From Brachionus rotundiformis (lineage: Eukaryota > Rotifera > Eurotatoria > Ploima > Brachionidae), in NCBI GenBank assembly GCA_016802295.1, contig JAESIW010000157.1, positions 345,847-409,846 on the forward strand: a DNA stretch of 64,000 bases. Direction: 5' to 3'. Positions 52,629-64,000 of the stretch are shown one piece after another. The notes under the pieces were generated by a model, which had not been told where the DNA came from, made no database searches, and saw nothing but the letters and a program-made list of their open reading frames with translations. Position 1 is the first letter of the stretch, and every line of letters starts with the position of its first letter. A program made the position numbers and the translations under genes.

Positions 52629-53150
52629 AGAAACTTTATGCTGCGTTTGTTAGACCTCACCAGGAATATGTGATCGCAGCCTGGTGCCCTTATACAAAGA
52701 TGGACATCAATATTTTGGAAAAAGTTCAGGCGAGGGCAACGGAGCTAATCAAGTCTTGCTGTCACCAAAAAACTAGGACTAACCATCCCAAAAGTGAGGA
52801 GAGAGAGGTGATCTTATTTAATACTTCAAGATATTAAAGGTTAAGTTGACTGACATAATTCGAGTAATCTAATGAGTTCATTATTGTCGGACGGACCAGC
52901 TGGTAAAATTCGTGGTCATAAGCACAAGATAAGTCACAGAGAGCATTTTATTTTAAATCAAGTAGTAATAACTGGAATAACTGATTACCATCTGAAGTAT
53001 TGGCAGCAAATTCGATAGTCTGATCAACTTCAATTAAACAAATCTTGGTCGTTTTTGTCATTTTTTTTGTAAGTACTACCATAATGAGACTCTTAGTCTT
53101 GCTCAACAGGTTATGCTTGTTGTGGCCCATATTATTATTATTATTTTATA
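52629..53150 (+). mobile_element. 3' end of a non-LTR (LINE) retrotransposon, decayed
   Basis: Translation gives KLYAAFVRPHQEYVIAAWCP and LEKVQARATELIKS, the pattern of the end of LINE reverse transcriptases (LYKALVRPHLEYA...W...LEKVQRRAT). After a frameshift comes LGLTIPKVRRER, matching the usual LGL..L..RRLRGDL. Further on RGHKHKISHREHFILNQVV recalls the C-terminal RG....K..R...FF..RVV..WN segment. It ends in a run of ATT repeats at about 53130-53145, like the microsatellite tails of some CR1/L2-type LINEs. Frameshifts and stops show that it is dead; 5' truncation is normal for such insertions. Confidence 0.8.
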
Positions 53151-53820
53151 AATATAGTAAAAACCAACAATAAAATATAATTAAATGGGATCGTAATCAA
53201 TTAATAAGACTTTTGTTGACTTATTTGGTCTTGCTCTCAAGCTTTGTTCACCAAATGGTACATCTTTTGCAGCTGCTGCTGGTTTGGAATTATTTAATCT
53301 GATGTTTGCACATGTAATAACTAAAAAACATTTTTTTAATTTCATTTTTATATCATTAGATAGCCTGTTAAATGCTTCTGATCATGTTCATTTTCCATGC
53401 CATTGGAATTAATTTGTGAATTTTGATTTGCAAAATTGAATATTTATGGAGGTTTGGTTGTTGTTTAATTTTATAATGATATTTGAATATCCAAAATCTT
53501 CAAAAGCTTTTCTGATTTCTTATTAGTTAAGTATGGTTTTATCATACAACTAGTAATAAACGCCAAATAAAAAAACGTGATTTTTTACAGGCTTAATTAG
53601 ATACGCTTTTAAGAAAAGAGAAAATATTACCTGTATTTCAGAAATAATTACTTTCTGGCAAGATTATTGTTAAAAAATAATTAGTTTATGACTCGATTAA
53701 TTTTTTATTGTCTAAATATATTTATTCTAAGTAATTAGTCAATTTTTATTTCTTTTTGCTAAATATTTTTTTGATTTTAATTTGTCAAATCTCATGTATA
53801 TAAAATTAGTTAATACGAAA

Positions 53821-54090
53821 CTTTTAACCCAGACGCTTTATTACTGCCTTTCCACTATAAAGATAACTTGAAGCCAATTTCCAACCTTTTTCACTATAAT
53901 CAATGCTATCAACAAATTTTTTGTCACTCAAGGTATCAATTGACCAGTGCCTTAACATATTTACAGCATTTAACGAATAAACATTTACTGATAATCTAGA
54001 TCTAAGATTATGAATCAATTTGATTCTCCCATTTTTACTCTCTATTCCATTATCAGTTGAAGGTATTTTTAACCAACGAGTAAAAATTTA
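53821..54090 (-). pseudogene. MULE-type transposase fragment
   Basis: An open minus-strand frame without an ATG encodes about 90 residues ending at a TAA. The stretch STDNGIESKNGRIKLIHNLR matches the TNNGLEs.N..IK...TLR.RL motif found in the C-terminal part of Mutator-like (MULE) transposases of animals, and the following RHWS and GWKLASSYL fit that context. Only this last segment of the protein is present. It is uninterrupted, so the insertion may be younger than the neighbouring LINE relic. Confidence 0.6.
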
Positions 54091-54744
54091 CAAACAAATT
54101 AGAAAATATTTCAGTTTGAAATTAATGAAATTTAGCAAAAAAAATTGTTTTGAACATAAACTAATTATTTTGTTGCATAACTTATTTTTTTTTTATTTAG
54201 TTCTGACAAAATTTATATTAATTTTTTTTTTTACAAAAACTAATTAAATTAGACATAAACTAATTATTTGAAAAATACAGATAATTATAATCCTTAAGAA
54301 AATAATTAAAATTTTTGTATTTTCCCATTTGGTCGACAGTCGATTTGAGTCAACTATTTGCAGAATCATAATATTGGTAGTGAAAAGGATGTCCAAGTGC
54401 TACAATTAAAGGAACACGGATTTGCTCCTTTTAAACTTGAGCTTTGGCATTTTGAATATTTTGTTTTTATTTTTTGCTCCAAATTTCACAATGCCTAACT
54501 TCCAAAAATTTAAATACATATTAATTAATGATTAAAAATTCTTTAATAAGTAAAAAATAAATTTCAAAATAATCGTAAATGACTGTTAGCATAGTAGTTT
54601 ATTTTTAAAAAAATTTTAAGCTTTTGAAACTAATTTAAAGCTAATAATAGGACAAAATATAAATTTTAAAAAAATATTCTAAATTTATTATTTATATTTG
54701 ATTCATACACTAACTATTAATTGATTCGATAAAAATATTTAAAA

Positions 54745-57700
54745 CTAATTAATTTCATTTATTTTAAATGAAGCTTTTTTGGATTCAAGTAATTCAACAA
54801 TCTGATTCATATTGACGCTATTTCTTCTTGTTGTTAAATCTGCCCGATTATTTCCTTTTTTCCAAATGGACCCTTTACGAGCTTGTTCCAAAATATCAAT
54901 GTTAACTTCTCCCACATTCAAGACTTTCTTTTTCTTTCCAGTTCCTGGCAAAATATCATCCAAATAAGACAATTCTTTCTCGGTAAAAAAGTAGCTCAAT
55001 GCGTATCGAATGAATATCAATGCCAAGACCATTAATGGAAATGTAATGCTAACTTTCTTGTTCATTTTTAAAACAAATAAGATAACAAGGCAAACTAATT
55101 GAATGATTGTGAACAGATGAACCCGCGAGAGTCGCACATGTCTCAGATAGACCAAGTCTGGTTGGTGTTTTTTTGGCATAAATAGAAGCTGCAATCGTTG
55201 GAAAAATTCTAGCTCGCTCATAGGCGTAACGCCCATATACATGAAAATTGCATACAATACAGCCATTGGGATATACTAAACAAAAAATTAAATAATTCAT
55301 TTTAAAAGAGTTAAATTTAAATTAATTAATTAATTTAAGAATTAAAAGAATCTTACAGCTAAGACTTCGGTAATAAAAATGGAACATCCGATTAAAAGAA
55401 AAACAACAGTGCCACTAACTCTCTGTTCTATGACTCCAATTAGCTTAGGCGCCTCGCCTGGTACAGTTGATTCTGATGTTTTGCGGAGAGCTATTACATG
55501 ATTCATTGAAAGAACAGTGGCTGCAACAAACCAAGGAAGTCCAAAGACCGAATTAATGCCAATACAAATGGCGCATATAAACAAATCAAGATGATATCCA
55601 CCTGATTTCTGATTTAAAATTTTATTTTTTTAATTAATTCATTTAGTTAATTTGTTTTTCAATATTACTTTTAGTTTATTTTCCTTTCGGTTTACAATTA
55701 CTGCAGTGATGTGCTGATCCATGAAAATTAAAATGGTCGCCAGAAAAGCTGGTGGTATGGCGGCAAAAATTAGCCAATATTTACCCTCATTTCTTTCCAA
55801 AGGGTTGATGAACCAACCTCGGTCAGGAATTGTTGGCTGAATAGTTTCGTAAAATTAAATATACATTTTTTAGTAAATATATTTAAATCTTACGTGAAAT
55901 TCATTTGGAACATGAAGTTTTGGCGTGTCTAGACCAATTATGCTATCAAAAAAGACCATGATTAAGATGGTAATGACCACTGAGAAATTGCTTAATACGG
56001 TTCGAAAGGTCGATGAGAAAAAGCTGCTAAATTTTAAGTATCTGAACGCCATTACCATAAAAAATGTTAACAAATATAGAATGACACTAAAAAAGAACAC
56101 GTCTGGTATATGTTTACATTCTCTTTGAAAAATGTAACCTTTTCCAAAACTTTCGCACTTAAAAGTAAAAATAAGATATTTTTATTTAATTTAAATTTAT
56201 CAAAACTAAGAAATATAATTGATAGCCAATATGTTTTTATAAAAATATTATCTGATATAAATACTTTCTAACAAAATAAATAAATCTAGATTTTACCACA
56301 TTGATTAGTTAAAATTTATCTGAAATGAATCCATAATTTTTATCCAATAATTCTTAAATTAATTATTTAAATCAATGGTTTTTTTTTGTTAAATATTATT
56401 TTTCTTCTTTAATCTTGATTTTTATTTGTTAATGAATATTTGGAACTATCATTCCGTCGTAACAAGCAATTGGAATTTATAATTTTAACCATAAATATGT
56501 TCTAAGTCTACATTTCTTAATCATTACCCATAAAATAGAATATAATGTGAATACCATTGTAATGAAACTTTGAAATGATCTTTAACTAGTTATAATTTCT
56601 TATTTCTAAATACATATATTAATTTTATTCTATTAAGCATTCAATTTTCAATGAAATAAATTTAATTTATATATATAACTTTTGTCTCAAAAATTGAACT
56701 TTTTAACTTCGTTTAATATCTTGTTGTTAACACCAGAAAGACCGAGGAGTTTTTAAAATCCCTTTTTAAAAAATATAAACTTGAATATTTTCTCAAAGAA
56801 ATAAAGTTATCAGAAACTACTCAAAGAAATTTAAAAACAACTTGTAATTTTTAAATTTTTTAATCATATTTTAAATAAATTTTCTCTATTTATTTAGATA
56901 TTTTAATTTGGAATTTTTGTAATTGATCAGCCGGGCTTTCTAGTGTTAAATTTTTCTAATTAACAATTATAAAATTTTCATAATATTATTTTAAGTATTT
57001 TAATCTAACATTTAAAATTTTTTTTAATGATGAATTCAATAAATGAAGTTTTAAGCCTGTTGATAAAGCTTGAAATTGAATCTATCGACTTTAATCTTAA
57101 TTTTATTATTAAATTAACTTAAAAATACAAAATCAATAATAATATGAGCCACAACAGGCATAACATTTAAAGCAAGACTAAGATTTTCAAAATGGTAGCT
57201 AAAACGAGTTACTAAACATAAAATAAATATCTAAAAAGAATAAGATTTGTTAAATTGTAGTTGATCAGATGCAAAAAAATAGCTAATAATTATATATTTT
57301 TGTTCTAACTAAAAATTATCTCCAAAACCTTTCTCAATTAAAAAAAATATATTTAATTTCAAAGGATAAAAATATCAAAGATACAAAATTGATTTTTTAA
57401 ACTTAAAACGCGATTTTAAAATTTTAAAGTACTTACTTGTTTCTCAGTGTAAACAGAATCATTAAGAACGAAAATGTTCTGATCAAAGGTTGAGTTAACA
57501 TGTAAACACCTGAAACAGCTTGTACTATTTTCGTTGAATTCATCTGTATACATGTATGGATTGTTGGTGAACCGATGGGTTTTTCTTATCTTTAGCAACT
57601 TATCAACAGATTCAATCACAAAAATAAACGCGATTAGCATAGCAAACAATTCCTCGGTAAACCGAGTTATGTATTTTACCAAAAAACTGAGATCTGTAAT

Positions 57701-59421
57701 TGAAATGATTAGCAGGAAAAGACAGACCCACAAGCCAATCCAGCATCTAAAGCCAATATAATCAATTCCATATGATCTTTAATTAATTTTATTTAATTTT
57801 TTAACTAATTCATTTTGTTTAATTGTACTTTGAAAATGTGTTAAGAATGGTTTCAAATATGAGCACAGGTCCTGTTGAACCCAAAATGGTCATCGGTTGT
57901 CCGGCAAAAAGTGAAAACAAAACTCCACAAATTAGCCCGGACAGTAACGACTCTATAGTTCCCATATAATTATCTGTAGCAAATCCCAGAAGACCACCAA
58001 AGGTAATGATTGGAGAGAGACAGGCAAAATATAAAAATGCAATCGCAGGAAAACATTGGAAATTAAAAGCATCCTTAAAATCGCTAAAATACCATCTTTT
58101 TTTACGCTTAATGTCATCGATAAGTCCTCCGCAGAACCGGCCTGTCCTTTTCAGGCACGGATCATCTTCATGCCCACCATAATGGGGTTTATCTTTTTTA
58201 ACTTTTATCATGCGAAGAATTAAACGTTCTTCCTTTGAACAAAAATTTGATTAATTTTTTACTTTTCCTAATTAAATGTTACTTTTGATGGAGTTCTGTC
58301 TGGTGGCTCTAACCTAATGGTTGTATCCCACTGTCCTGGCGGAATAACAGTTGATTGTTCGAGAAAATCGTCTATAGCTGTGATTAAATCCTTTCTGTCC
58401 TGAGCTTCATGTAAATCGTTTTGAAATAGTTCGTCACTTAGCATTGTGGCTAAGCTGAAGCCAACTCGGCGATACTTGTACATACTGCCCTTTGGTCCGA
58501 GTACAAGAAAGAAATACTTTGTTGAGATTGGCACTTCTGTGATATTGTAGAATGAGGATGGTTCGGAAAATTTAACAAAGATTCCAATCTCGTGTTTTAG
58601 AAAGTCTAATTCGCCAATAAGGATATTTGCGGTCTTGGAACCATCGGGAATTTTTTTGAAAAAATGCTTATTTTTAAAGTCAAAAATGGGAAAATTATCC
58701 ACTGACCGAAAGTCAATTGAATAAGTTTCGTCATCATCTACTTCTGTCGTACTCTCAACTTCATCATCAAATATAAATTTATTTTCATCTGTATTTATCA
58801 CTAAATCTGAATAAAATTTTAATTAAATTTTTTTTTTAATATAAATTGTTCTAGTTACCATTTTTTTCCAATGATTCCTCATTTTTGTTTTTATTTTTAC
58901 CAAACTTGAGACTCTCTCCAACAATAAGTTGATCTTCAAAGTCTTTTTGGTATTGATGATAATGTGGTAAGAATAAAATCTGCTTCATCTGAATTACATT
59001 TTCATCATTGAGCATGTTTTCTTTGACCATATTTTCCACCAGCTCGTCAATAAAGTATTTGTATGGCTTTGTCTTTAAATTGAGATAAACCAAGCCATTC
59101 GAAATAATGTTTTTCAAATCAATTATTGATAAAATAGAAATTGTGGCAACATGAGGTTTTGACCATCTTCCACTGTCTTCCACCACTTCAACAAACTTAA
59201 TCCATCTCGCACTCTCTTTCCAAATAGGGTAATTTTCCCGATTTGTGTGAAGTTCACTCAACTGGCAAAAAAGTGGATATGATTTTAATTTTTTGTTGCC
59301 CTCATGATCCAAGACGCTTGATTTTTTTATTTTTTTTACTTTAAAATTTTATTTAAAATTTATCTAATCAAAAAAAAATTTATCTAAACTTACAGAATAG
59401 TGAAGGATTTTGATGTGGCAT
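54745..59421 (-). CDS. SLC4 bicarbonate transporter, paralogue C
   Basis: Nine exons on the minus strand: 59421-59394, 59338-58859, 58806-58283, 58232-57829, 57776-57437, 56157-55894, 55836-55669, 55608-55357 and 55275-54745, for 996 residues. The start MPHQNPSLF lies in a 28-base exon; the join to the Lys-rich next exon rests on frame only, so the extreme N terminus is less sure. Signature segments are RWIKFVEVVEDSGRWSKPH, ILIGELDFL, GRFCGGLIDDIKRKKRW, FAGQPMTILGSTGPVLIFE, DTPKLHVPNEF, FMDQHITAVIVNRKE and MPKKHQPD. The third extracellular loop keeps four Cys and several sequons. As in A and B, a Na+/HCO3- carrier is likely. It has diverged more than A and B have from each other (for example HYHQYQ for HIHQHE/HVHQHE) and lacks many of their introns. 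The intron at 56158-57436 is 1.3 kb, AT-rich, with nothing recognisable. Confidence 0.92.
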
Positions 59422-60176
59422 TATGCTTAATAATTCCCTAATATTTCTTTAGTTCTATGTCACTTGCCACAACAAAAAAACAAATGTTTTACTAGAATTT
59501 AATTATCTATTTAAAAAGTTTTATTTTATTTTTTGTTAAGCTTTTTTTTTACTAAACGGACTTAGTTCTGTAATCAAATGAAAGAATTCAACTTGTTTAA
59601 ATACTTGGCTGGTTTGAACACCTTGATAATTTTTTTCTAATAACCGGTTTACAGAAAACCAGAATATTTTGATTTCTTATATTTACAATTAAATTTTAAG
59701 GCTATTTTTTCTATACAACATTCTAAAGAATTCTAAAAAAAACTAGATTTTTTAAATATAGAAGTGCTTACATCATTAATCAGACCATGTCACAAAAATT
59801 TATTTTTTTTTAAAGAACTAATAGAAGCAATTTTGCTTAAAATAGAATAAAAAATAATTTGATTTTGGCATTAGTTGGGCCAAAATCCAGTCAGAAGAAT
59901 TTGCCAGATTCAATAAATAAAATGTATTATGTTCAAATTTAAACAATTCTCCTAGAGACAAGATAAAGTTATTCAAAATATTAATTTAAGCAGAAAATAA
60001 AAAACAATAAAATAATAGTGTTATGGCACGGTACATACTAAATTTAAAATAAACTTAAAATGTTTAAAAATAGACAAAAAGGTAAACAGAGATGTTTTTT
60101 TAGCTTTATTTGACAAATAAAAATCATAAATTTTTCGAATTGATATTAAAATAAATTAAGATAGTTAATGGTTAAT
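59422..60176. other. Upstream region of SLC4-C and 3' flank of DPM1
   Basis: These 755 AT-rich bases lie between two minus-strand genes. They should contain the SLC4-C promoter and the DPM1 polyadenylation site. No specific motif can be supported. Confidence 0.55.
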
Positions 60177-61037
60177 TTATGTAGTTGCAAACAAATAAAG
60201 AAGTCCTTTTAAAAATTGAAATATTTCATTGCCACCAAGTTTGGATTCGCCGAATTGTCGGTCGACAAAAGAAATCGGAACTTCACCAACACTAAAGCCA
60301 AATTGGTTAGCTCTAACCATCATTTCCATCTGAAAGACATATCCCTTGGATATACAAGATTGGACTAATTTTTCAAGGACATTTTTTTTGTACAATCTGC
60401 AAATTAATTTTAGAAAAAATTATTTAATTTTTAATATTAATTTTACCTAAAGCTTCCTGTTAAATCTGAAACTCCGGGCCTTAAAAGCACTTGAGTGACA
60501 TAATTTGCAGTACGACTGATTGCTTTCCGTTTTAAATTCCAACCATGTACTCCACCATTGCCCGCATATCGAGTACCAGTAACAATATCGTAATTATTTT
60601 CCTTTTGTTTACTTATGGGAACAAATAAATAAATTTTTAATAAAAGATAAAAATTACTTGATAAACTGTTTAATAAATTTTGGCTGAAAAAATTATTAGT
60701 AGAATTTTTGATCTTTTTTATTTAAGTTTCCTACATGATGAGATAAATCAGCGTCCATTATTACTACAAAATCACCTTTGGCAAATTTAATTCCATGAAT
60801 GTAAGCCGATCCGAGACCAAGTTTTTTTTCTCGTCCAGTTACAACTATTCTATCTTCCCCATAGATTTTTTGAAGTTCTTTCGCCACTTGGGTTGTTCCA
60901 TCAGGACTGTTGTCATCGACAATTATAACCTCAAAATTTTCATTCTCCATATGCTTTACAATCAACCAAATTATCAGTGGCAAATTTTCACTCTCATTAT
61001 ATGTTGGCAAAATTATTGAATATTTCGATTCGCTCAT
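60177..61037 (-). CDS. DPM1: Dolichol-phosphate mannosyltransferase catalytic subunit
   Basis: Four exons, 61037-60735, 60683-60658, 60611-60447 and 60396-60177, give 237 residues; human DPM1 is about 260, with a longer N terminus. The enzyme transfers mannose from GDP-mannose to dolichyl phosphate at the ER, supplying N-glycosylation, GPI anchors and O-mannosylation. It is a GT-A/GT2 fold: start KYSIILPTYNESENLP, nucleotide-binding VDDNSPDGT, acceptor loop GREKKLGLGSAY, catalytic DADLSHHP and VTGTRY, late FVDRQFGESKLG. There is no C-terminal membrane span, as in animal DPM1, which is held at the ER by its DPM2/DPM3 partners. Exon 2 is only 26 bases. Identity is secure. Confidence 0.95.
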
Positions 61038-61664
61038 TTTATCTATCTTTAAATTTTTTATTTCATTATTTTATCATATATTCAGTTAGGTTTCTTATGA
61101 AGTTTGTTTTGTGTTAGAAGAAAGGTATTTTTCTCATTTTAATCACATTTTAGAAACATATGATTCACAAAAACAAAAAAATTGAAAAAATAATTTGGGA
61201 ATAAATGGATTTTGCTGAGTTATGAACGCATATGCTCCAGGCCAAACGTAATTTATATCAAATTATCTTATCTTTAATTTAGTTAATAGGAAGAAAATCG
61301 AAAAATCGATTTGGTTGTTATGATTTTTATTTGTATTAACTATGAGATAAAAAAACTTAAACTACTTGATTTAAATAAATTTAAAAGAAAAAGTATAGTT
61401 TTTTTCAGAATTTTAACCTCACGATTAGAAGAGATCTTAAAAATTTCTAATCAGTTTTATTTTCAGCTGTTGACAATTATTTACTTAATTGTTATTAAAT
61501 TTTATAATCTTTCAGTTTATTCAATGGATTACTAAAATTTATTTAAATTTTTAAAAATTGATTAAAAATAAATGGGAATTTTAAATCCCAAATTTTCTCG
61601 CATCAAAATTTTTTTAAAATTTCTATAATTATTATAAATTAAATAATATTCGTTTAAAAAAAAG
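61038..61664. other. Spacer between DPM1 and the CHMP7-like gene
   Basis: These 627 bases carry the DPM1 promoter and the 3' end of the next minus-strand gene. A plus-strand frame of 74 codons at 61311-61535 is AT-rich and has no recognisable feature. Nothing else was seen. Confidence 0.55.
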
Positions 61665-63131
61665 TTAATTAAATACAAGGGAAGATGAGGTAGCTAAATT
61701 AGTCTTTTTTGGAGTATCCTTTGGTACTGAAGGTAAATTTTTTATCAATTCACTACAAAATGAAGATTCATTTTTATCTAATTCTTCTAATAACAATTGG
61801 TTAAGTTCGTCATTAAGCTCTTGGTCATCAAAAACACTCTTTCCACTAATTGGTGATCTAGCCAAAGATTCTTCAATTTCATTATTTTGATTATAGATAT
61901 CCTGAATCTCGCACAAAGTATCATCTAATTGTTCTATATTTATTCCTTTATTAGCCTCCTTTAGCGCATTAGCTCCCCTGGTCAAAACATCCATTGTTGT
62001 TTTGTTTGTATCAGCTTGCTGAATGCTCATCATCATTGTCTCAATATTCTGTAATATATTATCTTTTGAGTCCAAGGATTTTTCCAGCTGTTTCTTTTTT
62101 TTGAGAAGTTTTAAGGCACTATTTTTGTTACCATCTTTTAAGTGAGCTCTTATGTCAATATTTAATTTGTTAATTTGATCATTTAATTTTTTTATCTCTA
62201 ATTCTAGTTTATTTTGAGAGTCCTTAAGTTTTATATAACTAGTCTCTATTTCGTTTATAGGTGTCACACTGTCATTTAAGCTAAAACAAAATTTTACCAA
62301 TGTTCTGTCCAATTCTTTGGATGAAAAGATTAAAATTTTCTGATTTATTTCCAGATATTTTAAAACAAAGTCCAAATCTTGCTCGTTCACTGTGTCACCT
62401 AGCAAATTAAAGAGCCTATCGTATTCTAAAACACATTCTACATTTCTGTACACTACAGTAGATTGAAGTTTTTTCAAAATTTCATGAGATTTAACTTCAA
62501 CTAGGTTCGGGATTACATAGGATTTGAGCTCAATCTCTTTGTTGGGAGACTGGCAAGAAAAAGATCGTTCGATATTTGGTTTGGGAGATTTAGGTGTAAA
62601 TGTTGTGCCATAAATAACTGATGTAGAGTCACCATTTTTGTTGAAAGCTTTATAAAAATAGCTAGTTGACCAAGATAATGGCCACCATACCAATTTATTG
62701 AACATATTGGCTAACATACCGCTTCTAGGTTTCAGAAACTCTTCACAAGTATTGATGTTTTTTTCTTTTTGAAGCTCTGTAATAACAAGCTCAAGACATC
62801 TTGGTTTTTTGCCTTTTCTGACGAAGAGATTTTCCAATTTTTTCTGATCAAATAGCAAGATTTTTTTCTCATTGCATAAGGACAATATGGTTTGTTTCCA
62901 AAATTTCATTTTGTTGTCATAGTGAAGCGGGTTTAGGTCTCTATTGCGGAAAGGCGCAAATAATGCGTTCATTCGAACATCGTCATTCCATTCTGAAGGA
63001 CGAGTTAGCCACTCGAACTTATCATCTTCATCTTCTGTATCATAAAAAGAATCATTTTGCAAGCTGAAATTTTGTTCATCGGTTGTACGATATTGCGAGG
63101 CTTGACCAAAATTACTAAATGAGTTTTGCAT
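61665..63131 (-). CDS. CHMP7: CHMP7-like ESCRT-III protein
   Basis: A single exon of 488 codons from a true ATG. The N-terminal third (about 40-190) has the RPSEWNDDVRMNALFAPFRNR and KMKFWKQTIL segments typical of the CHMP7 winged-helix region. An insert rich in Ser/Pro follows. The rest is a Snf7-type helical core (about 300-430) rich in Lys and Glu, with SALKLLKKKKQLEKSLDSK and a TMDVLTRGANALKEANKGI helix. Near the end, DDQELNDELNQLLLEELDK resembles an acidic MIT-interacting helix. CHMP7 recruits other ESCRT-III subunits to the nuclear envelope and works in membrane sealing. The absence of introns is unusual beside its intron-rich neighbours. Confidence 0.88.
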   Translation of the reverse strand: MQNSFSNFGQASQYRTTDEQNFSLQNDSFYDTEDEDDKFEWLTRPSEWNDDVRMNALFAPFRNRDLNPLHYDNKMKFWKQTILSLCNEKKILLFDQKKLENLFVRKGKKPRCLELVITELQKEKNINTCEEFLKPRSGMLANMFNKLVWWPLSWSTSYFYKAFNKNGDSTSVIYGTTFTPKSPKPNIERSFSCQSPNKEIELKSYVIPNLVEVKSHEILKKLQSTVVYRNVECVLEYDRLFNLLGDTVNEQDLDFVLKYLEINQKILIFSSKELDRTLVKFCFSLNDSVTPINEIETSYIKLKDSQNKLELEIKKLNDQINKLNIDIRAHLKDGNKNSALKLLKKKKQLEKSLDSKDNILQNIETMMMSIQQADTNKTTMDVLTRGANALKEANKGINIEQLDDTLCEIQDIYNQNNEIEESLARSPISGKSVFDDQELNDELNQLLLEELDKNESSFCSELIKNLPSVPKDTPKKTNLATSSSLVFN

Positions 63132-64000
63132 TTAAGTTTTTTGTTTTTAATTACATTCAAACCTTCTTCATTAATTAAATTTTAATAAATTTATTAATTT
63201 TTACTGTTTTTGATGATGTAAAAAAAAGTGTAAAGCTTAGCTTTGAAATTAGTCTTTTAGAATAAATTATGTAAAAAAGAATTATTTTAATTAAATTTTT
63301 TTATTATTTCTATTATTTATATTCTTTAAATATTCCTTGAAAATATATTGAAATTAAAAGTTAATTTAACAATGGGAAAAATTTATATTTATTATTTAAG
63401 TTAATTTTTTTTAAAATGAAATGACCTGTTTTTATTTAGTTAAATAATAGTTAGGGTAGAGCCCAGGAAGTTCGGAAGTTTTTAGTTAAAAATTGAATAT
63501 TGAAATATATAATTGATTTCTGAATTTTAATTTAATTTAATTTAATCAAAGCATCAAAAATTTGAATTCTAAAAAGAAAGTGTTAACATATAAATTAATA
63601 TATTTGCACATTTTACTTCATATTTTATGCTAAAAATCAAAGATTTGTTCAAAATATTTTATTTCTAGTTGACAATTTAATCAAAATTGCTTTTTGGTCA
63701 AAAGTTGGAAAGTGTGAATTCATTTCCTCCAAGAAAAAAATAACTGGAAAATTATGTTAAAAAAGTTTAGCGGAGATTTAATGTAGATGTTTAAAAAAAT
63801 CTTTTTTTATCATTAAAAAAATTGACCTGAAAACATTTGGTAAAAATATCAAAAGAAAGATATTTATTTTTATGCTCATTTTCGTAAAACAGAACTTTTC
63901 TTATTAAAATTTTATTTAAAATTATGAAATTGAATTTTCATTTGTAAACAATATAAAAAATTACATTTATCTTTATAAAATTGTATAGATGTTTAGTTTA
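63132..64000. other. Non-coding right end of the window
   Basis: These 869 AT-rich bases upstream of the CHMP7-like gene contain its promoter. No further gene, RNA or repeat was recognised. Confidence 0.55.

Larger units (their letters stand above)
52193..54744. other. Intergenic region between the kinesin and SLC4-C, with transposon relics
   Basis: This 2.55-kb spacer separates the 3' ends of two convergent genes. It holds a LINE 3' end (52629-53150) and a MULE transposase fragment (53821-54090). The rest is AT-rich. A short plus-strand open patch near 53210-53320 (SPNGTSFAAAAGLELFNLMF) is exon-like but could not be connected to anything. Confidence 0.55.

Noticed and set aside
52948..53130. 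60-codon minus-strand frame
   Set aside because: It is the antisense of the LINE 3' end recognised on the plus strand.
53210..53320. Exon-like open patch (SPNGTSFAAAAGLELFNLMF)
   Set aside because: It could not be linked to another exon or to a known family; possibly transposon or chance.

Overview
The window looks like nuclear DNA of a small, very AT-rich invertebrate. Genes carry many short introns (often 45-60 bp, GT-AG, frequently without a clear pyrimidine tract). The genes are typical of animals: a laminin-G receptor, Na+/bicarbonate transporters, a kinesin-3, an axonemal DM10 protein and an M1 aminopeptidase. Transposon relics are of metazoan types (Tc1/mariner, MULE, LINE, MITEs). 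A monogonont rotifer such as Brachionus would fit the base composition and gene style, but this is inference; the sequence alone does not fix the phylum. The standard genetic code fits every gene. All exon structures below were built by hand from splice signals, reading-frame continuity and remembered family consensus, and every joined model is an exact multiple of three.

Layout. 1-420 (+) is the last exon of an unrecognised gene cut by the window edge. 958-12307 (-) is a three-exon gene for a 3579-residue receptor with about 14 laminin-G domains, a few EGF-like modules, one membrane span and, unusually, a cytoplasmic WD40 propeller. A gene-poor stretch of about 10 kb follows. 22534-25921 (+) is a puromycin-sensitive aminopeptidase with two equal-length alternative exons just before the GAMEN motif. 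25922-29770 holds a nested MITE. Then comes a cluster of three SLC4 bicarbonate transporter paralogues: A (29771-33961, +), B (37306-41662, +) and C (54745-59421, -). Between B and C sit a divergent pair of probable cilium genes, EFHC2-like (42237-44578, -) and KIF28/KLP-6-like kinesin (44991-52192, +), sharing a 412-bp promoter with two X-box-like sites. Between the kinesin and SLC4-C lie a LINE 3' end and a MULE transposase fragment. The right end carries DPM1 (60177-61037, -) and an intronless CHMP7-like ESCRT-III gene (61665-63131, -).

How the genes relate. The SLC4 trio is a local duplication; A and B share most intron positions, whereas C is inverted and has lost many. The EFHC2/KIF28 pair suggests co-regulation in ciliated cells. 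The other genes look like unrelated neighbours. The two most unusual items are the laminin-G receptor fused to an intracellular WD40 propeller and the apparent mutually exclusive exon pair in the aminopeptidase.
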